Positions 35,325 through 45,540 are shown, numbered from the stretch's first letter. The stretch is 64,000 nt of DNA from Pachyseris speciosa (GCA_016490735.1 JAEMWC010000258.1:290001-354000); one strand, 5' to 3'. The notes: generated by a model from the letters alone, not told the origin. Translations and numbers: made by a program.

Positions 35325-35468
35325 ATGTTGACCAATCGGCACAGGCTTAAACAGCAACGATATCATGAACACAACATGCCAACTTTATTATAGCCATTGG
35401 CCATGCTTTCTACACTACCACACCCCCCTACGCATGCGCGGAACTGCTGACCTACCAACACTACTACA
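35325..35468 (-). repeat. 5' LTR of gypsy element
   Basis: In element sense TGTAGTAGTG...GGTCAACA, i.e. TG...CA termini, followed directly by a TGGTTTCAGAAG primer-site-like sequence. About 144 bp. AATAAAG (complement near 35384) could be its polyadenylation signal. Confidence 0.65.
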
Positions 35469-36170
35469 AGGTGATATGATTGACATTAGAAAACAAAGCA
35501 GTGTGCTACCACATTTAGAATTAAAAGTGACAGGAAACTTAGCTCATTGAGATGCATTTAATGACTTGACTGTGAGCTGATGCAGTCTTGTGTCCCGACA
35601 GCAGCTGAGTTGAATATCTACATCAAAACAAAACATTGTGTGGTTTAAATCAGTCTTCTTAGTGAGATCACCGTGTTTTTAATTTTGTCCTTTAAGTCAA
35701 CAGTTCTACTCTTAATACTCTATGAGGTCAATTTTTAACTTCACGATCAAGCAGTTGCAATCAAGATCATGTACATTCAACAGATTAAAACAAGACGCAG
35801 TACTGAGTGAATCAAGTACCATGGAAGACAGAAGAGTGCCAGTACGACTCAAATTGTCTTACATTTCGCTTAAAATTGTGAAAATATGCCATGAATAGGC
35901 TGCAAAGTCTTAAATAAGCAAACAATCGCAGTCTAACAGCCTCAAATTTAGCTTGAAGAAACCACATACCACATGGTTGACCTATACATGTACAAACATT
36001 TCTAAGCCCAACTTTTACCAAATTTCATATAATATGGGATAAACTAAGGCTTACCTGTTTCAAGAGGGTAGCAATTTTCCCATCTTTATGCCTTGAACTG
36101 TCATTTTTAGCTTAAAAGAAACCAAAGTCCAAAAAGAAACACTTTAAACGAGCTCGTGAGATCATCAGCC
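35469..36170. other. No supported gene
   Basis: Unique spacer. The 69-codon minus frame 35812-36021 has no recognisable motif. Confidence 0.5.
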
Positions 36171-36610
36171 GTTGCAACCGTTTTTCTTTCCGTTGAGCGC
36201 GCACTTGTGTAGCTTCATTCAAGAATTACGTCATCATGACGTCATCATGAAGTCATCATGACGTAATTTGTGACGAAATACGCGTCATAGAACTCTCATC
36301 CTAAGCTCAAAAAACTACAATTTTGATTTTATGCAACTTTATCTTTACTCCGTTGCGACTACATTCATTGTTTTCACGTTTAATACCCCTAAAGTTTGAC
36401 CAAATATGGTCATGTGGCGGGAAATTTGAATTTCTTAAATTGGCTGTAACTTAACGCCATTTTATCCGATTGAGATGCGGTTTTCACTATAAATATTCTT
36501 TTTGTACAGCAAAAACGTCTGTAACATTTTGAACACTGGTTACAAATTTTAAATGTTGTTACTAAAACGAGGTGTCACTTATGACGTCATACTCTTGACA
36601 AAAGTCAAAA
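36171..36610. repeat. Region with clustered ACGTCATCATG repeats
   Basis: 36213-36270 holds four tandem GTCATCATGA-like units, making overlapping palindromes and several TGACGTCA-like CRE cores (36226-36246), with another GACGTCAT at 36583. It resembles a decayed TIR element end; regulatory function is not shown. Confidence 0.5.
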
Positions 36611-37582
36611 ATACCTTAACAGTGGTAAAAATTTAAAGAAAAAGTTTCTTCAATTAAGAGTTTCTAATGTCTTGCTTCACTTGGAATATAAACTTCTCCT
36701 TTGTGAGTCAAAAATTGAATTTAAGAACCTTCCGGGAGTAAAAGCCCTAGCAACCGACCATCGTCTTTCTTTCGATTCGTAGGGCTAAATGCTTGGGAAA
36801 CACAGGCACAGGAGGTTGCCATGTCTCCCGTAATCTCCCTACTTTCACGGCTCCTCAACATAAGAGTTTCAAGTTTTAGCGATGAATCTCGTGATTTTGA
36901 TCTATTTCGCACTAATCATTGCGTTGTACGTTTTCTAGCTGTGTGTTGTTTCTGTATCGCATAGAAATGTTTCAAATCATATTGGCCCACCAAAATGGCA
37001 TGAAAATATAAGTCGTCCTCGTTGAAGTGTCACTTTTCAGCGTACTAACGGACCAAAGGAGCCCCGAAGCAGCTATCCATCTACCATCTACCATGTTTAT
37101 CAATTAAGAGAAGCGTCTTCAAAGTCGTGTTTAAAAATCATTTTCAAAAATACGTGATGTGATGAGAGTATACTGACTATAAAAGATATTAGTTTCGTTG
37201 GTCTAATATGTTGATGAAAAAGGTGCTTGTTGCGCCATTTCGGTGTTACAAAATTGCTGGCTTCGTTTGAGTACCTCAGTGTGTAAAGTAAAATGCTAGG
37301 AAATACTAGGTTTTCCGGCTGTTGGTCAGTCGCATACATAAAGCTATCTGAAACAAATCGCAAAACGTTTTAATTAACTAATAATTAAAGAACGAAACCG
37401 CGTTTTCTCGAGTTCATGAAGATAAGTTAATAATAAAGGTCTTAGGCAAGAAAAAAGTATAAACGCGGCTCGGCTTTTTTTTTGTTTGTTTGTGGTTTCA
37501 TCATCTATCAGCATAGTTTCCCTTCTTAGGCTGTGTTGGTCGCGAGGAAGTTGTGTCAAAACTTTCCGTTTTCGCATTTTAG

Positions 37583-37633
37583 GTACAGGAGATGATTTTG
37601 GTAAGCTTAGTGGTAAAGAGAGAAAAGCCAAAG
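37583..37633 (+). CDS. Caspase gene, candidate small exon X
   Basis: 51 nt between CGCATTTTAG and GTATGTACAA. It begins with two bases of a codon and ends with one (phase 1-1) and reads TGDDFGKLSGKERKAK. Joined to exon Y the split codon becomes GAC (Asp), keeping the frame open. The role would be part of a charged linker before the caspase domain. Support comes from conserved length and splice sites in three paralogous copies (others at 22847 and 23492). No transcript evidence, and upstream exons, including any prodomain, are not identified. Confidence 0.5.
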
Positions 37634-38226
37634 GTATGTACAACTTCCCGATACTGTCTGTTTAATTTTTTTCCAAATGTACTCGCCTGTACTCAGTAAA
37701 GCTAAAGAGCGACTAAATAGCATGCAGCCAGTTACGAATAGTAACAAAGAGCCGTCATTGGCAATTACGATTCAAGAATCGTAGGGTTAATTTCAGTTCC
37801 CATTAATCAAATACCGTAACCGTCAAAACCAAAATACGAAATATCTTAGCTAAATAGCTCTCAAAACTGTGCCAAACCGTTTGGTTGGGGTGAGAGGATG
37901 CAGTAACCATCTAATCCCTCATCCAATTCCGCTTAAATTTTGTTAAACACAAGTTTTGATGGAAAAAACTTGAATCTTTAATAAGTCGATAGAAGCATTT
38001 CGTCGTTGGGTAAGACATGACGAAAGAAATATCTTTCCAACACCAATTAATATAACAAAAAATCTAAAGTTTTTCATAGCTTCGGAACTCATTCGGTTTC
38101 CTTTACCAATGATTTACTTAATGATTGGCAGCCTCGTTTTGGTGACTAGGCAGCAGGTAAAACCAACCGAGATGCCATTCCGTTTGATTTATTCATTTGT
38201 TCTGTTGTTTCTTATTAATTTCGCAG

Positions 38227-38310
38227 ACCATGAACAGAAGGAAAAAATGTTTGAATTAAGGGAGGCGAAATGTCAGGAAAACAGAGGGGAGCTAGAGAAG
38301 AAACTGAAAC
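38227..38310 (+). CDS. Caspase gene, candidate coiled-coil exon Y
   Basis: 84 nt between TTAATTTCGCAG and a strong donor GTAAGATG. Phase 1-1; it reads HEQKEKMFELREAKCQENRG then ELEKKLK, a charged heptad-like helix. Its last base plus the first two of the p20 exon form CAG (Gln), so the splice keeps the reading frame and continues the helix as QNTELKKYQ into the caspase domain. That phase fit, and the degraded paralogue at 25217-25288, are the main evidence. It probably forms the linker or oligomerisation helix in front of p20. Confidence 0.6.
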
Positions 38311-39139
38311 GTAAGATGGGAACAGATCATTTAAAATTGCTTTTATGAGACCCTTGTGAGTCCACCTCTGTCATTCCGATTTAATCCTGTGAAACACAAA
38401 TTTTGATGGAAAAACTGAGGTTTGATTAGGTCAATAAAAGCACGAAGATTCCTCTGTTGGAAAGACATGATGAGATAGTTCAAAAACCAAAAATAGTTAA
38501 TGCGAATTTTTTTTAGATAATAGGTTGCTGTCAGATTCATGCACAGGAAACGTGCAGAATCAGCTTATAGAGTGGTTTCACATGACGTCTCGGCGCCAGG
38601 TTGGTGTCCCAAAACAAAGAGGCTGTGGCCATGTTGGTGTCCCAAACAAAACCTCTAGGAATTGAACACTATTTTTATGCAAATAATTTCTTTTGTTTAA
38701 GAAAACCAATATGTCCGGTAGTCACGTGAGTGACTAATTTAAAAGTTTACCCCTTAAAACGCAAGAATCCAAAATTTGAGGTTCTCGTGATTATTATTGG
38801 TGATTTTACGAACGTTTGAAGTTAGGCTATAATTAGACCACACATCTAAGGCAAGGAAATCTTCACCAGGTCAACTTGCGATTTTGCGAAAGAAAGTAAG
38901 CGTTTTGTAAGACTTTCAGTGTTTTCGTGTGGACGTAAGAAGACTTTTTCCCTCATTGGGCTTAATAAGGAGGTAAACTTGAAATCTTAATCTAGTGACT
39001 TCGTTTAGGGTTGAGTCCACCGGCACCCAATCCGAATTCATGATTTAGCGCTGTTCAGTGTTTGGGAGAGATTTTCATATATTGTGATTTAGTTATTCGC
39101 CAGTCATGGGCTTATTGCCAACAAACAAAATGAAAAGCT

Positions 39140-39220
39140 CCCAAATAGGTTGTTAGCTCATTTGGTAGAGCGCCTCACCAGTATCGCAGAAGTCGACTCC
39201 CGTACAGGCCTGAATTTTTT
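39140..39220 (+). repeat. tRNA-derived SINE-like relic
   Basis: TTAGCTCATTTGGTAGAGCG is a tRNA D-arm with the internal A box (GCTC pairs with GAGC). GTCGACTCCCGTACAGGCC is a B-box-like region from which about ten bases seem missing. Acceptor ends do not pair, and it ends in a T run, so this is not a functional tRNA. Confidence 0.55.
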
Positions 39221-39477
39221 TTTACATGTTTTATATTGTGTACTGCGTAAACAACCGCAACGATCTGTCACTTATTCAGATATTGAACTGCAGTCCTACC
39301 TATGATGTTCATATATTCTGAATTACCAAAAAATGACATTTGTCACCATAGCATTTTTGTAAAGAATAATGGAGTATACCATTTCTACTCGCAAAATCCT
39401 CTGAACCAGACATTAAACTGCTTAAGGGGTGATTCCAATAAAGGTACAAAAGTATTTTGTTCTTATTTACTTCTTAG

Positions 39478-40053
39478 AGAACACTGAGTTAAAAAAATAT
39501 CAAATGAGCAAGCGTGGCATTTGCCTGATCATCAACAACTTTCAGTTTCATGACAGTACCATGGATCGTGCGGGCGCCAAGATCGACGGGACGGAGTTGA
39601 AAGAACTTTTCGAGGAGCTTGGTTTCACCGTAATTCCTTACGATAATCTTCAGAGTGATGAGATGCTCAACATTGCAGTTGAGTTTGCAAAAAAAGGTCA
39701 TAGTGAATTTAACGCGTTTATATTTATCGTCATGTCTCATGGTGGAAGTAAAGACGTTATTTCTGGAGTAAACGGAGAACACATCAGAATTGAAGATTTG
39801 ATGTCTGAATTCAAGGCGACCAAGTGCCCAACACTTCAAAACAAACCAAAGATGTTTTTCATTCAGGCGTGCAGAGGCTCGATGCAGGAAGGCTTAGCAC
39901 CCACTTCTGATTGTGTTGACAGTACCGCTGACTTTTCAACCGACTCTACCCTCCCTAGAAGCGTTTGCCCACAAGAAGCTGACTTCCTGTTGTCATTTGC
40001 GACCGCCCCTGGTTTTGTTGCTTATCGAAACCAATGTGGTTCTCGATTTATCC
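39478..40053 (+). CDS. Caspase, p20 plus p10-start exon
   Basis: The best host gene in the window: a cysteine protease of family C14 (caspase), cutting after aspartate in apoptosis or related cytosolic signalling. The exon starts after TTACTTCTTAG (39477) in phase 1 and ends at CAG before GTAAAAATG (40054). It reads MSKRGICLIINNFQF, GTELKELFEELGFTVIPYDN and AFIFIVMSHGG with the catalytic His. GVNGEHIRIEDLMSEFKA follows, then KMFFIQACRGSMQE with the catalytic Cys in an intact QACRG box. A linker with several Asp (SDCVDSTADFSTDS) could be cleaved to separate the subunits. The p10 part begins EADFLLSFATAPGFVAYRN. GSRFIQ has Arg where most caspases have Trp in the substrate pocket (GSWFIQ), which may alter specificity. 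The initiator or effector class cannot be told without the prodomain. Confidence 0.9.
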
Positions 40054-40176
40054 AGGTAAAAATGAATTGTTTATGCGGTTAACTGTGATACATATTTCGT
40101 AAAAATTTAAAACCTGCCCCTATAATTCCAGATTCAGAGTCATTCTCCAAACCGAAAAAAGGAGCATATCACGTAC

Positions 40177-40322
40177 TTTGATCTCCTTCTCAATATTGGC
40201 CCGGCGAGCTCTTCTTAGCGTATGCCAACGAGCTAGGGTTGACGTAACAACTTCTCGCCAGAATAAGAAGTAGTCATCTAGTGAATCAAATGCTCGGTCA
40301 CCAGAGTTGGTCATATGGTTGA
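40177..40322 (-). CDS. Candidate antisense gene in caspase intron, exon 2
   Basis: Minus-strand exon from acceptor AAGATTTCAG to donor GTACGTGATA, 146 nt with no stop. It begins with two bases (TC) that complete the single base left by the exon at 40716-40881 to ATC (Ile), and ends in phase 0. Reads NHMTNSGDRAFDSLDDYFLF, WREVVTSTLARWH and RRARRANIEKEIK, a helical, basic-rich stretch. I do not recognise the family. Downstream exons are not found between here and the caspase p20 exon. Confidence 0.4.
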
Positions 40323-40715
40323 CTGAAATCTTGAAAATTTAAAAAGATACGAATGGCCAAAAGAACGGTAATGTTCAACAAAAAATAATACCTTGTTTAA
40401 CGTTAGCAATGACATGCTGTTCGTGTCATACTTTATATTTGTATTTGACAATACTGTTAACGTTTGAATACAATTTCGTCCATGACCGGTTATGAAATGT
40501 GTGACTGACTAACGTTATGTTAAGGTTTAAAAGGTCATTGTGAGAAATTTGTTTTACTGTTGTTATACAAATTGCGAGGAGATCTTGCGAAGCACTTCAA
40601 TAAAATACAAAAATTATCGCGGTAGATAGACAGCCCGACAGCCAAATAGTCAGACAGACAGATCGACGGACGGACGGAGCGACCGACCGACGGTTCATAC
40701 CTTAAGGCCACTTAC

Positions 40716-40881
40716 TTTCATGGCGAATATGCTGCCTATTGCCATTTATGTTAACATCATAGCAGTTCGCAGAACGTTTGTCAAGTGAACCTAGTCCAAT
40801 GGCCTGGCTTCCACGAGTTTTCTGTAGATCGATGGTAGAGCATCCAAATAGTGTTCCGGAGATGTTAGGATTTACTCCTGC
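40716..40881 (-). CDS. Candidate antisense gene in caspase intron, exon 1 of pair
   Basis: Minus-strand, 166 nt, acceptor CTTGTATAG before GCAGGAG and a perfect donor GTAAGTGG. Open throughout: AGVNPNISGTLFGCSTIDLQ, TRGSQAIGLGSLDKRS, NCYDVNINGNRQHIRHE. Together with 40177-40322 it gives 104 codons without a stop across a phase-compatible splice. Family unknown. It could be a host gene nested in the caspase intron or a captured fragment. Confidence 0.4.
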
Positions 40882-41305
40882 CTATACAAGCAAGAAACAA
40901 TTAAACCAAATTACAAGTTGGTAAAGCTTGTACATATGGCTCAGAAACGAATTAAAAAGCAAAACTAAGCGATCACAGTCCTTCCTTACGTTTAAATCAT
41001 GCTCCAACGTGTAAATATACGTTTTTTTATTAAATACTATACAGTTGTTTTCATTTAGTTTGTATTTTTTTTATCAGTTTTGTTAATGTTGTATATATAA
41101 CCTATATATAGTAATTCAGTTGTTTTAAACTGCAATGAGGATCAATCAACAGTTTATCTAGACGAGTAAGTTTAAGAATAAGGATAAGGATAATGATAAT
41201 CGTTATCATAATAATTACGGCTCGTTGTCGCCGCTAGACACCTCAGGTTTTGGGAGGAGGCCAGATGCCCACATAGACTTCCAGCTAACAGAGAATTGTG
41301 ATACA

Positions 41306-41333
41306 AATCGATAATAATAATAATAACAACAAC

Positions 41334-41368
<35 letters not shown>
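41306..41368. repeat. (AAT/AAC)n microsatellite
   Basis: Imperfect AAT run with AAC units. It is followed by a short perfect-arm hairpin at 41387-41416 (GTCAGGAGCCCAT, then CACC, then ATGGGCTTCTGAC). Confidence 0.9.
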
Positions 41369-41369
<1 letters not shown>

Positions 41370-41424
41370 CAATTATTGGACGAGGTCAGGAGCCCATCAC
41401 CATGGGCTTCTGACGAGGTTGAGC

Positions 41425-41765
41425 AAAATATCGTGATTTGTAAATGGCGAGCTGTTCAATTAAATGATTGATCTGCGAGACAATGGCAAATCATGATTGC
41501 GAAAATCAATTCAATAATAATTTTATCATTCGATCACTGGACTTGTTTTCCAAAATTCTTTTAGGGAAACGTGAAACGATATGCCATTTTTCACTGAATA
41601 TGAAGAGCTTGGACGCGTGGACACAACTACGCATGAGCAGAATAGTATTTGCAGCAAAATCACTGTTGGACGGTACTGCGCACGAGCAGACCATTATTTG
41701 TAGGCAGTTATTTGTAGGTCACGTGGTAGGCTCAGGACCAGTGAAAAGGAAGGGAAAAAGTATCG
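41425..41765 (+). repeat. Dispersed repeat family R, copy 3
   Basis: Matches 29600-29905 (plus orientation) including ATGCGTAGT-complement motifs and TGGACGGTACTGCGCAC; it contains a local 12-bp duplication of TTATTTGTAGG near 41693-41720. Lies in the caspase intron. Confidence 0.8.
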
Positions 41766-42760
41766 AATGATAATAACAATGATGGGGTGGAGGAGGCTCT
41801 GCTCACCGAAGTGGTTTTCAGCCGAGGAATTAAAATTAATGTATATACAAAGCAAAGATATTATGAACAACTAACAGTATTAAAAGACTAAAATCTATAA
41901 TAGGAAGCCCATAATTAATTTAATTTTTTTGCAGTTATTAAAACATTTAGTTTGATTAAGGAGCACCGCGTAACATCTGCATGGAAATGAGATTCGTTGT
42001 TGTTGGTACCAGATGCTTTGCGTCTCGTTATCGCCGCTTCGTTTTTAAATTTTCTTTGAGGCGAAAGATGAAAGAACCTCGGGACTAGGTAGGAAAGAAA
42101 AAACACGTTTCTTAATTAAGAGAATGCAAAATTAAAAAATTTGAGAAAAAATCTCAGGATTCATTGCGTAGCGATTATCCAAGGTATTGTCCATCAAACA
42201 GAAGAGAAGGGGGAGGGGAGGTAGGGGTACACTGAAGAATAGGCTAGAAAAGAGACAAGCTACGAAAAACACGTGCGTTGAACTTGCGCAGGCTTGGCCG
42301 CTCTGCTCCTTTACACCCTTACTTTTTCTTTGAACTAAAAGCGGTTTATGGCTGTCTACTGTTCTGGTTCGCTTGTTTTCTGAGCAAAGTCCCGAGTAAG
42401 AATAGCTTTTGCTGATAATAATTATCGACAAAAATGTCCTGAAATGAAACTAAAATTGTCGAGTTAAAGCATATTACCGACAGGTGAGCCTGCATTTATC
42501 ACTGACGTATATGTTCGTATGTGACACTTAGGTATTTGTATTTTACTCATAAGTTACGCCTAGGTCTCGTGTCGTAGTGTTTTGGTCATGGTCCTAAAAA
42601 GGTGCAAGTCGGGTTTTCGGTATCAAGCGATACTAATGCCTGAAAGCATTTGAGGATGAATAGATCTGAATGACGCCGAGTTTAAACGTTTGAAGACCGA
42701 AGTCTTTTTAGAAAGCTTACGTATTCCAACACAGAATGCCTAGGCTAACAATCTCCTTCC
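41766..42760. other. Caspase intron sequence, no further gene
   Basis: T-rich and unique sequence. The minus frames 41915-42106 and 42132-42431 have no recognisable motif. Confidence 0.45.
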
Positions 42761-42974
42761 TCAGATTTGGCTTCTGGTTCTGTGCTTAAGTTTTTCCAGG
42801 CACTTGTTCTTGCCTTGCAAATGAAAGTTTGGCCATAGCATATTTTTCGTTGGTATCATGGCCATCCTCTTATCTTTTCGAGAGCTCAGTTTTAACGCCC
42901 AAGTTATCTTTCTTATGGAAATGAACTCCTCTTTTGTCCCCGACGTCTTAAACTTGGTTATGATGTAGCCCACT
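42761..42974 (-). CDS. Unassigned exon candidate on minus strand
   Basis: Preceded by a textbook acceptor (TTTCTTTCACTCTCAG) and open for 70 codons to a TGA: VGYIITKFKTSGTKEEF, KITWALKLSSRKDKRM, KNMLWPNFHLQGKNKCLEKL. Could be a terminal exon. Alternatively a GC-type donor (CAAG before GCAAGA) inside it could link it to the exon pair at 40.2-40.9 kb. Family unknown; no polyadenylation signal is obvious downstream. Confidence 0.35.
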
Positions 42975-43049
42975 CTGAGAGTGAAAGAAAAATTTTAGAA
43001 CCTGATGCCATCGATTATTTTAATGACTTATTTATTGTTTTTCTTTAAG

Positions 43050-43208
43050 TTTTTGGTGGGAGCCATCAGAGATTACCATCATAGCCATCACCTGCTTGAC
43101 ATTTTAACAGAAGTTAACAGACGCGTGGTGGAAGACGGCATTCAAAAAGGAAAAGCAATTCAGTGTCCAGCTCTAACTCATACACTGCAAGCCCAGGTGT
43201 ATTTTTGA
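43050..43208 (+). CDS. Caspase, terminal p10 exon
   Basis: Begins after TTTTTCTTTAAG (43049) in phase 0, as left by the p20 exon. It reads FLVGAIRDYHHSHHLLDILT, EVNRRVVEDGI and ends CPALTHTLQAQVYF, stop TGA 43206-43208. The spacing from GSRFIQ to the LLDILTEVN helix equals that in known caspases, and the hydrophobic-aromatic end (L-x-A-x-V-Y-F) matches the usual KLYF terminus. The intron between the two exons is 3.0 kb and contains repeat R copy 3 and the antisense exon candidates. Confidence 0.88.
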   Translation, partial: FLVGAIRDYHHSHHLLDILTEVNRRVVEDGIQKGKAIQCPALTHTLQAQVYF

Positions 43209-43895
43209 GATTTTTACTGGAGAGTCATTGGAAGCATCGTTATGTACACGTATTGAGTGATGCATAGTACATTAGATATTATATATAGCTGTGAAGAAAA
43301 TAATGTATGTGTATCTACGAGTTAAAGACTACTCGTATAAGTAATAAATTCCTTGCTAGAAATCTTAGCCCTATAGCTGCCATAAAGAAAGACAGCATTA
43401 CCCCAGAAAAAGTATTAACTACAATCTTGGACGAAACTAGTTGAGAAAATATGCCTTCCAGGGTCCAAAAATCCTTCTCCAATATGTGTGAGTGAACAAT
43501 ATTCCTAAAGTAACTTCCTTTCCCTCTCCCCCCCCCCAACCCCCCCCCCTTCCTTTTCAATGTTGACGTTGGGAAGCCACCATTGTGAGGGAAACGGTTA
43601 GGAGGCGCAGGCAACATTGAATTTGGGGGGGGGGGGAGGGGGGGGGACTTTCAAACTCAGTTGATCACTATTTGCACGCGCAAAGGCTTCTTTGAGCTCA
43701 ATTTTCTCAACAGTTTTGTCCAAGATTGTGTACGAGCCTTTTTTGAAATTTCCTGTGTAGTGCAAGAGTTGCAAGTCCTAAGCAGCTGTTGTTAGTCACT
43801 CATGGTGGACCTGTCATCAGTTAAAGCTCTGTTGTTGCCATGTTTGCATTCCAGTGAAATATAACGAGCCAACAATATATCCCTGAGTTTATGAA
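43209..43895. other. Downstream spacer with mirrored C and G runs
   Basis: C-rich runs at 43530-43552 and G-rich runs at 43625-43647 are complementary and could pair across a 72-nt loop. No AATAAA is seen close after the caspase stop. No gene. Confidence 0.5.
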
Positions 43896-44162
43896 ATGTC
43901 ACTGAATTACGTGTCGTATACACCAAAACCCACTTTGCAAACTGAAGATTTCTGCTGTCACTATTCGACTGCTGTTTGTCCGATCATCTGCTGGGGAAAG
44001 CGTGAGGTCATGTGTCTTAAAAAAGGCATTACTGATGAATGTGAAACGGAAGTGACGGCCTATGTGTTAGCCGGTACATCATTTAATTTTATTAAGACCA
44101 TATCCCGCGGGAAATTCAACGCGAATCCTGCCAACACATGTTTCGCAAACCTACCATATTAA
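43896..44162 (+). CDS. Cysteine-containing small ORF, unassigned
   Basis: 88 codons from ATG to TAA; contains seven cysteines (EDFCCHYSTAVCPIICWGK, MCLKKGITDECE, NPANTCFANLPY). An in-frame TGA lies just upstream, so no amino-terminal extension without splicing. There is no signal peptide in this frame. Looks more protein-like than its neighbours but I do not recognise it; it could be an exon of an extracellular protein or chance. Confidence 0.25.
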   Translation: MSLNYVSYTPKPTLQTEDFCCHYSTAVCPIICWGKREVMCLKKGITDECETEVTAYVLAGTSFNFIKTISRGKFNANPANTCFANLPY

Positions 44163-44777
44163 CCGATAGACAAGTATGCCATTAGGTATGTCACGATGAA
44201 CTTAGCAAAAGAGAAACGCTGGATGAAGAAAACAACGATTAACAGACAATTTCAACGGTTAACAACGAACGCGAAATAAAACAATAGACTATCATTCCTA
44301 TACTGTAAACCGTTGTTAATCGTTCAAATGCGAAGACTTCCCCGTGTTAATCGTCCCAAATCCAAGCATTTAATCGTTGTAATCTTTTTGTGGATACAAA
44401 AAGGACAGATATTCTGTTTCTGTGATACCGTAGCACCATTTAGTCCATAGCGATACAGCTCTTCACATTTGCGAGGTATGTGTCACGAACGGAGGTCAAT
44501 GTGATGAAATAATGTGATCGCGTGACCCAATTGTCTTTTATTGTTCATCCCAAACAAATCGCTTTCCTTAAGCCAATTTGGCACTATCAAATGTAAATTT
44601 CACACCTATGAATACTTTGTGCGGTTGAACTTTTCCTCAAATGATGATGTCCAGTCAGCCATCCATTCTGTCAATATATATAGACCTATATAATGTCATC
44701 CATGATTTCGGAAGCAAGGAAAGTTGTACATTTGGTTAATTCCGCATGATGAAAATTACTATTTGCTCCAATTTTAT
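44163..44777. other. No gene
   Basis: Contains loosely palindromic AACGGTTAACAACG / CGTTGTTAATCG sequence at 44260-44345. Confidence 0.5.
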
Positions 44778-45176
44778 TCATGGAAGGCACAGTAAACTAC
44801 ACCTTCTCATTATCTCTACAGTTGCCAGTCTCTTGTCAAGTGGTGAAAGTGCAATGTTGACCGTTCTTATTGTGTCAGTTGAGCCCGTATTCATCATCGT
44901 ATTTTCCCTTGCGAATAAATAGAAGAGAGCCACGAGAGCGAAGGGATTTTTTGAGTCCTCAATAATACCCATAATTTCTCTGAATAAGAGAATATATCCC
45001 ATGTAACTAATCGAAAGTACGGTATATTTTGCTGAAATGTTCTCGTTCACTGCAATTATAACATTTCTTCTTAGCCGTATAGTGACTTGGCCTTTGAGTG
45101 AAATCGAGGCTGGAGGTGACCTTATCTTGGTACAAACTTCTCTGTCTTTCTCATGTAAATGTGGACACGTTAGCAT
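44778..45176 (-). CDS. Unassigned 132-codon ORF with two hydrophobic segments
   Basis: The longest isolated frame outside the repeats. Reads KGQVTIRLRRNVIIAVNE, then a hydrophobic stretch YTVLSISYMGYILLFREIMG and a second NPFALVALFYLFA, then TIRTVNIALSPLDKRLATVE. It could be part of a membrane protein exon, but I know no matching family and see no strong splice sites. Confidence 0.2.
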   Translation of the reverse strand: MLTCPHLHEKDREVCTKIRSPPASISLKGQVTIRLRRNVIIAVNENISAKYTVLSISYMGYILLFREIMGIIEDSKNPFALVALFYLFARENTMMNTGSTDTIRTVNIALSPLDKRLATVEIMRRCSLLCLP

Positions 45177-45466
45177 AGGAACAACGCGATTTACATGAGA
45201 AAAGCAGAGGTCTGTTCCAAAACAAAGTCACCACCAACCTCGTTTCCATTCATAGGCCAGGTCACTAAGCGTGCAATTGTAAAACGGCCTATTGGTATTG
45301 TTTAGGTTTTAGTCGATTGCGCTAGTAAAAGTGGCATATGATGCTTTTAGCAGTGCTCAAAAGTTTTGGAAATTATGCCAAAATGATGGTAGTTTCTCTA
45401 AATTATGCTTCCTACCGTCAAAATTATGCTACTTGGTTTTTGAGCAAAATAAAGACGTAACAGGGC

Positions 45467-45485
45467 GAAGCACCATCATCATCAC

Positions 45486-45533
<48 letters not shown>

Positions 45534-45540
45534 TATTAAT
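45467..45540. repeat. (CAT)n microsatellite
   Basis: About 23 CAT units; gives artefactual poly-Ile/His frames. Confidence 0.95.

Larger units (their letters stand above)
30478..35468 (-). mobile_element. Degraded Ty3/gypsy LTR retrotransposon
   Basis: A 5.0-kb minus-strand element in order: 5' LTR (35325-35468), primer-binding-like site (complement of CTTCTGAAACCA, 35313-35324), gag, zinc knuckles, protease, reverse transcriptase, RNase H, integrase, polypurine tract (complement of TCCTCCGTTTTTT, 30619-30631) and 3' LTR (30478-30618). Domain order with integrase last marks Ty3/gypsy rather than copia. Each gene is broken by frameshifts or stops. The two LTRs are clearly diverged (best match GGCCATGCTTTCTAC through CGCATGCGCG), so the insertion is old. 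I could not match a target duplication. Confidence 0.85.
36773..38950 (+). repeat. Segmental duplication SD, copy 2
   Basis: Partner of 22073-26266 without the LINE and without the tandem segment. Its right end lies about 0.5 kb before the caspase p20 exon, so it contains the 5' introns and small exons of that gene. Confidence 0.85.

Noticed and set aside
30478..35468. Active retroelement
   Set aside because: Every gene needs frameshifts or contains stops, and the two LTRs are clearly diverged.
39140..39220. Functional tRNA gene
   Set aside because: The D arm is good but the T arm is shortened and the acceptor ends do not pair; a SINE-type relic fits better.
42410..42450. Second hammerhead candidate (GCTGATAATAATT)
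   Set aside because: No GAAA partner, stem II or cleavage triplet nearby.
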